Assembly: GCA_947471905.1 (NCBI GenBank)
Contig: CANIZT010000002.1
Span: 1 to 45,558 of the forward strand
DNA from: Verrucomicrobiaceae bacterium
Lineage (GTDB): Bacteria; Verrucomicrobiota; Verrucomicrobiia; Verrucomicrobiales; Verrucomicrobiaceae
DNA: 45,558 bases
Direction: 5' to 3'
The translations under genes and the position numbers were made by a program. The notes under the pieces were generated by a model, which ran no database searches, had not been told where the DNA came from, and saw only the letters and a program-made list of their open reading frames with translations. This document shows positions 44,810 through 45,558 of this stretch, piece after piece. Positions within the stretch are counted from its first letter, which is position 1, and the number at the start of each line of letters is the position of its first letter.

Positions 44810-45558
44810 TCACCGCCTTGATCGACCCGCTGCGATGACTTCATCAAGCTTTGTGATCATCTCCTTGAGCTTCTCCGGGTTCTGAGCGCTCACGTCTTTT
44901 GTTTCACCGGCGTCATCGGGCAGATGATACAAGCGATGCAGGCCACCGGAGTCGTCGCGTGTCTTGCGCGTGACTGTGGCTTCTGATTTTCCCTTCGACT
45001 TCATCCGCACGAGTTTCCAGTCGCCCACGCGCAGGCCAAAGTTGGCGCCGCTGTTGTCTTGCTGGAGCAAATGATCGCGGCCTTTGGCACCTGCTTCACC
45101 GAGAAGGGCGGGGAGGACGTTCATGCTATCGAGGCAGGCGCTTTCAGCCAATGGCGTGCCAGTGAGTGCGGCGACGCTGGCGGCGATGTCGATGGTGCAG
45201 ACGACTTGCTCGGACACGCCGGGTTTGATGCGGCCTAACCAGCGCGTGATGAAGGGCGTGCGCGTGCCGCCTTCCAGCACGCTGTATTTGCCGCCGCTGA
45301 ATGGACCCGCGGGTTCGTGTGTGCCGAGTTTTTCCACCGTGCCGTCTTTGTAGCCGTCATCGAGCACGGGGCCGTTGTCGGAGCAGAGCACGATGAGTGT
45401 GTTCTCGGCTAGCTTGAGGCGGTCGAGCGTCTTCATGAGTTCACCGACGCACCAGTCGAACTCCACGATCGCATCTCCACGAAAGCCGAGTGGCGTTTGG
45501 CCTTGGAAACGCTCATGCGGCATGCGCGGCACATGAATGTCATGACTGGCAAAGTAGA
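44810..45558 (-). CDS. Sulfatase, C-terminal part only (5' end beyond right edge)
   Basis: On the minus strand an open frame runs from the window edge to a stop at 44810. The visible start reads FASHDIHVPRMPHERF, the mid-sulfatase helper segment, so the true start with the formylglycine motif is outside the window. Further marks are IVEFDWCVGELMKTLDR, NTLIVLCSDNGPVLDDGYKDG with the aspartate-asparagine metal pair, GGKYSVLEGGTRTPFITRW and a C-terminal LYHLPDDAGETKDV block. This is a type I sulfatase of an arylsulfatase-A-like kind. About 249 residues are visible. The GTG at 45532 is an internal codon, not the start. Confidence 0.9.
   Translation of the reverse strand, partial: YFASHDIHVPRMPHERFQGQTPLGFRGDAIVEFDWCVGELMKTLDRLKLAENTLIVLCSDNGPVLDDGYKDGTVEKLGTHEPAGPFSGGKYSVLEGGTRTPFITRWLGRIKPGVSEQVVCTIDIAASVAALTGTPLAESACLDSMNVLPALLGEAGAKGRDHLLQQDNSGANFGLRVGDWKLVRMKSKGKSEATVTRKTRDDSGGLHRLYHLPDDAGETKDVSAQNPEKLKEMITKLDEVIAAGRSRR

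Noticed and set aside
1-45558. tRNA, rRNA, CRISPR, prophage or insertion sequence
   Set aside because: No cloverleaf-like segments, regular repeat-spacer arrays, transposase or phage genes were recognised. The only repeats are the palindromes described.

Overview
The window is GC-rich, densely packed bacterial DNA with no RNA genes, CRISPR arrays or insertion sequences that I can see. Almost every product is exported. It carries five DUF1552 proteins (Pfam HXXSHH), five DUF1592-type planctomycete-cytochrome proteins, four sulfatases (one broken, one cut by the window edge), a GH42 glycosidase, a sialate O-acetylesterase, several esterases and several repeat proteins (LRR, FG-GAP, ankyrin, Asp-box-like). 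This mix is typical of Verrucomicrobiota and Planctomycetota. I favour a Verrucomicrobiales-like member of Verrucomicrobiota, but that is inference from gene content only.

Layout. 1-615 is the tail of an unknown protein. 652-13763 is one co-directional run: DUF1552, two DUF1592 proteins, a leucine-rich repeat protein, an FG-GAP propeller, a second DUF1552 and two alpha/beta hydrolases, most of them touching or overlapping by 1-4 bases. 13814-14167 is a lone cytoplasmic CsaA-type tRNA-binding protein. 14211-15535 is a sulfatase pseudogene with an in-frame TAG and a one-base frameshift. 15674-24052 looks like a sugar-acid catabolic run: a Tat-exported enolase-superfamily enzyme, a Tat-exported GH42 protein, an exported propeller, an exported SGNH-like hydrolase, then KdgT permease, PdxA2-type dehydrogenase and a DUF1537 four-carbon acid-sugar kinase. 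24081-33077 holds two further DUF1592-DUF1552 pairs and an exported ankyrin protein. 33137-34600 is an intact sulfatase behind an unusual leader. 34634-36172 is a B12-binding radical SAM protein. 36200-40002 on the minus strand is the fifth DUF1552-DUF1592 pair. 40265-44786 is an acetylesterase, parallel beta-helix and sulfatase operon, and 44810 to the right edge is the C-terminal part of a sulfatase on the minus strand.

How it fits together. The esterases, sulfatases, glycosidase and beta-helix protein could strip acetyl and sulfate groups and cut a decorated polysaccharide outside the cytoplasm. KdgT, PdxA2 and the DUF1537 kinase would take up and metabolise an acid-sugar product. The DUF1552 (Tat) and DUF1592 (Sec, two CxxCH haem motifs) proteins occur 5:5 and mostly side by side, which suggests one extracytoplasmic two-protein module of unknown chemistry.

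The least expected signals are at the DNA level. A 77-bp palindrome lies inside the DUF1537 kinase gene, with a swapped base pair in each arm hairpin. A second palindrome encodes part of the signal peptide of the minus-strand DUF1592 protein. The leader of the intact sulfatase can form two mutually exclusive RNA pairings.
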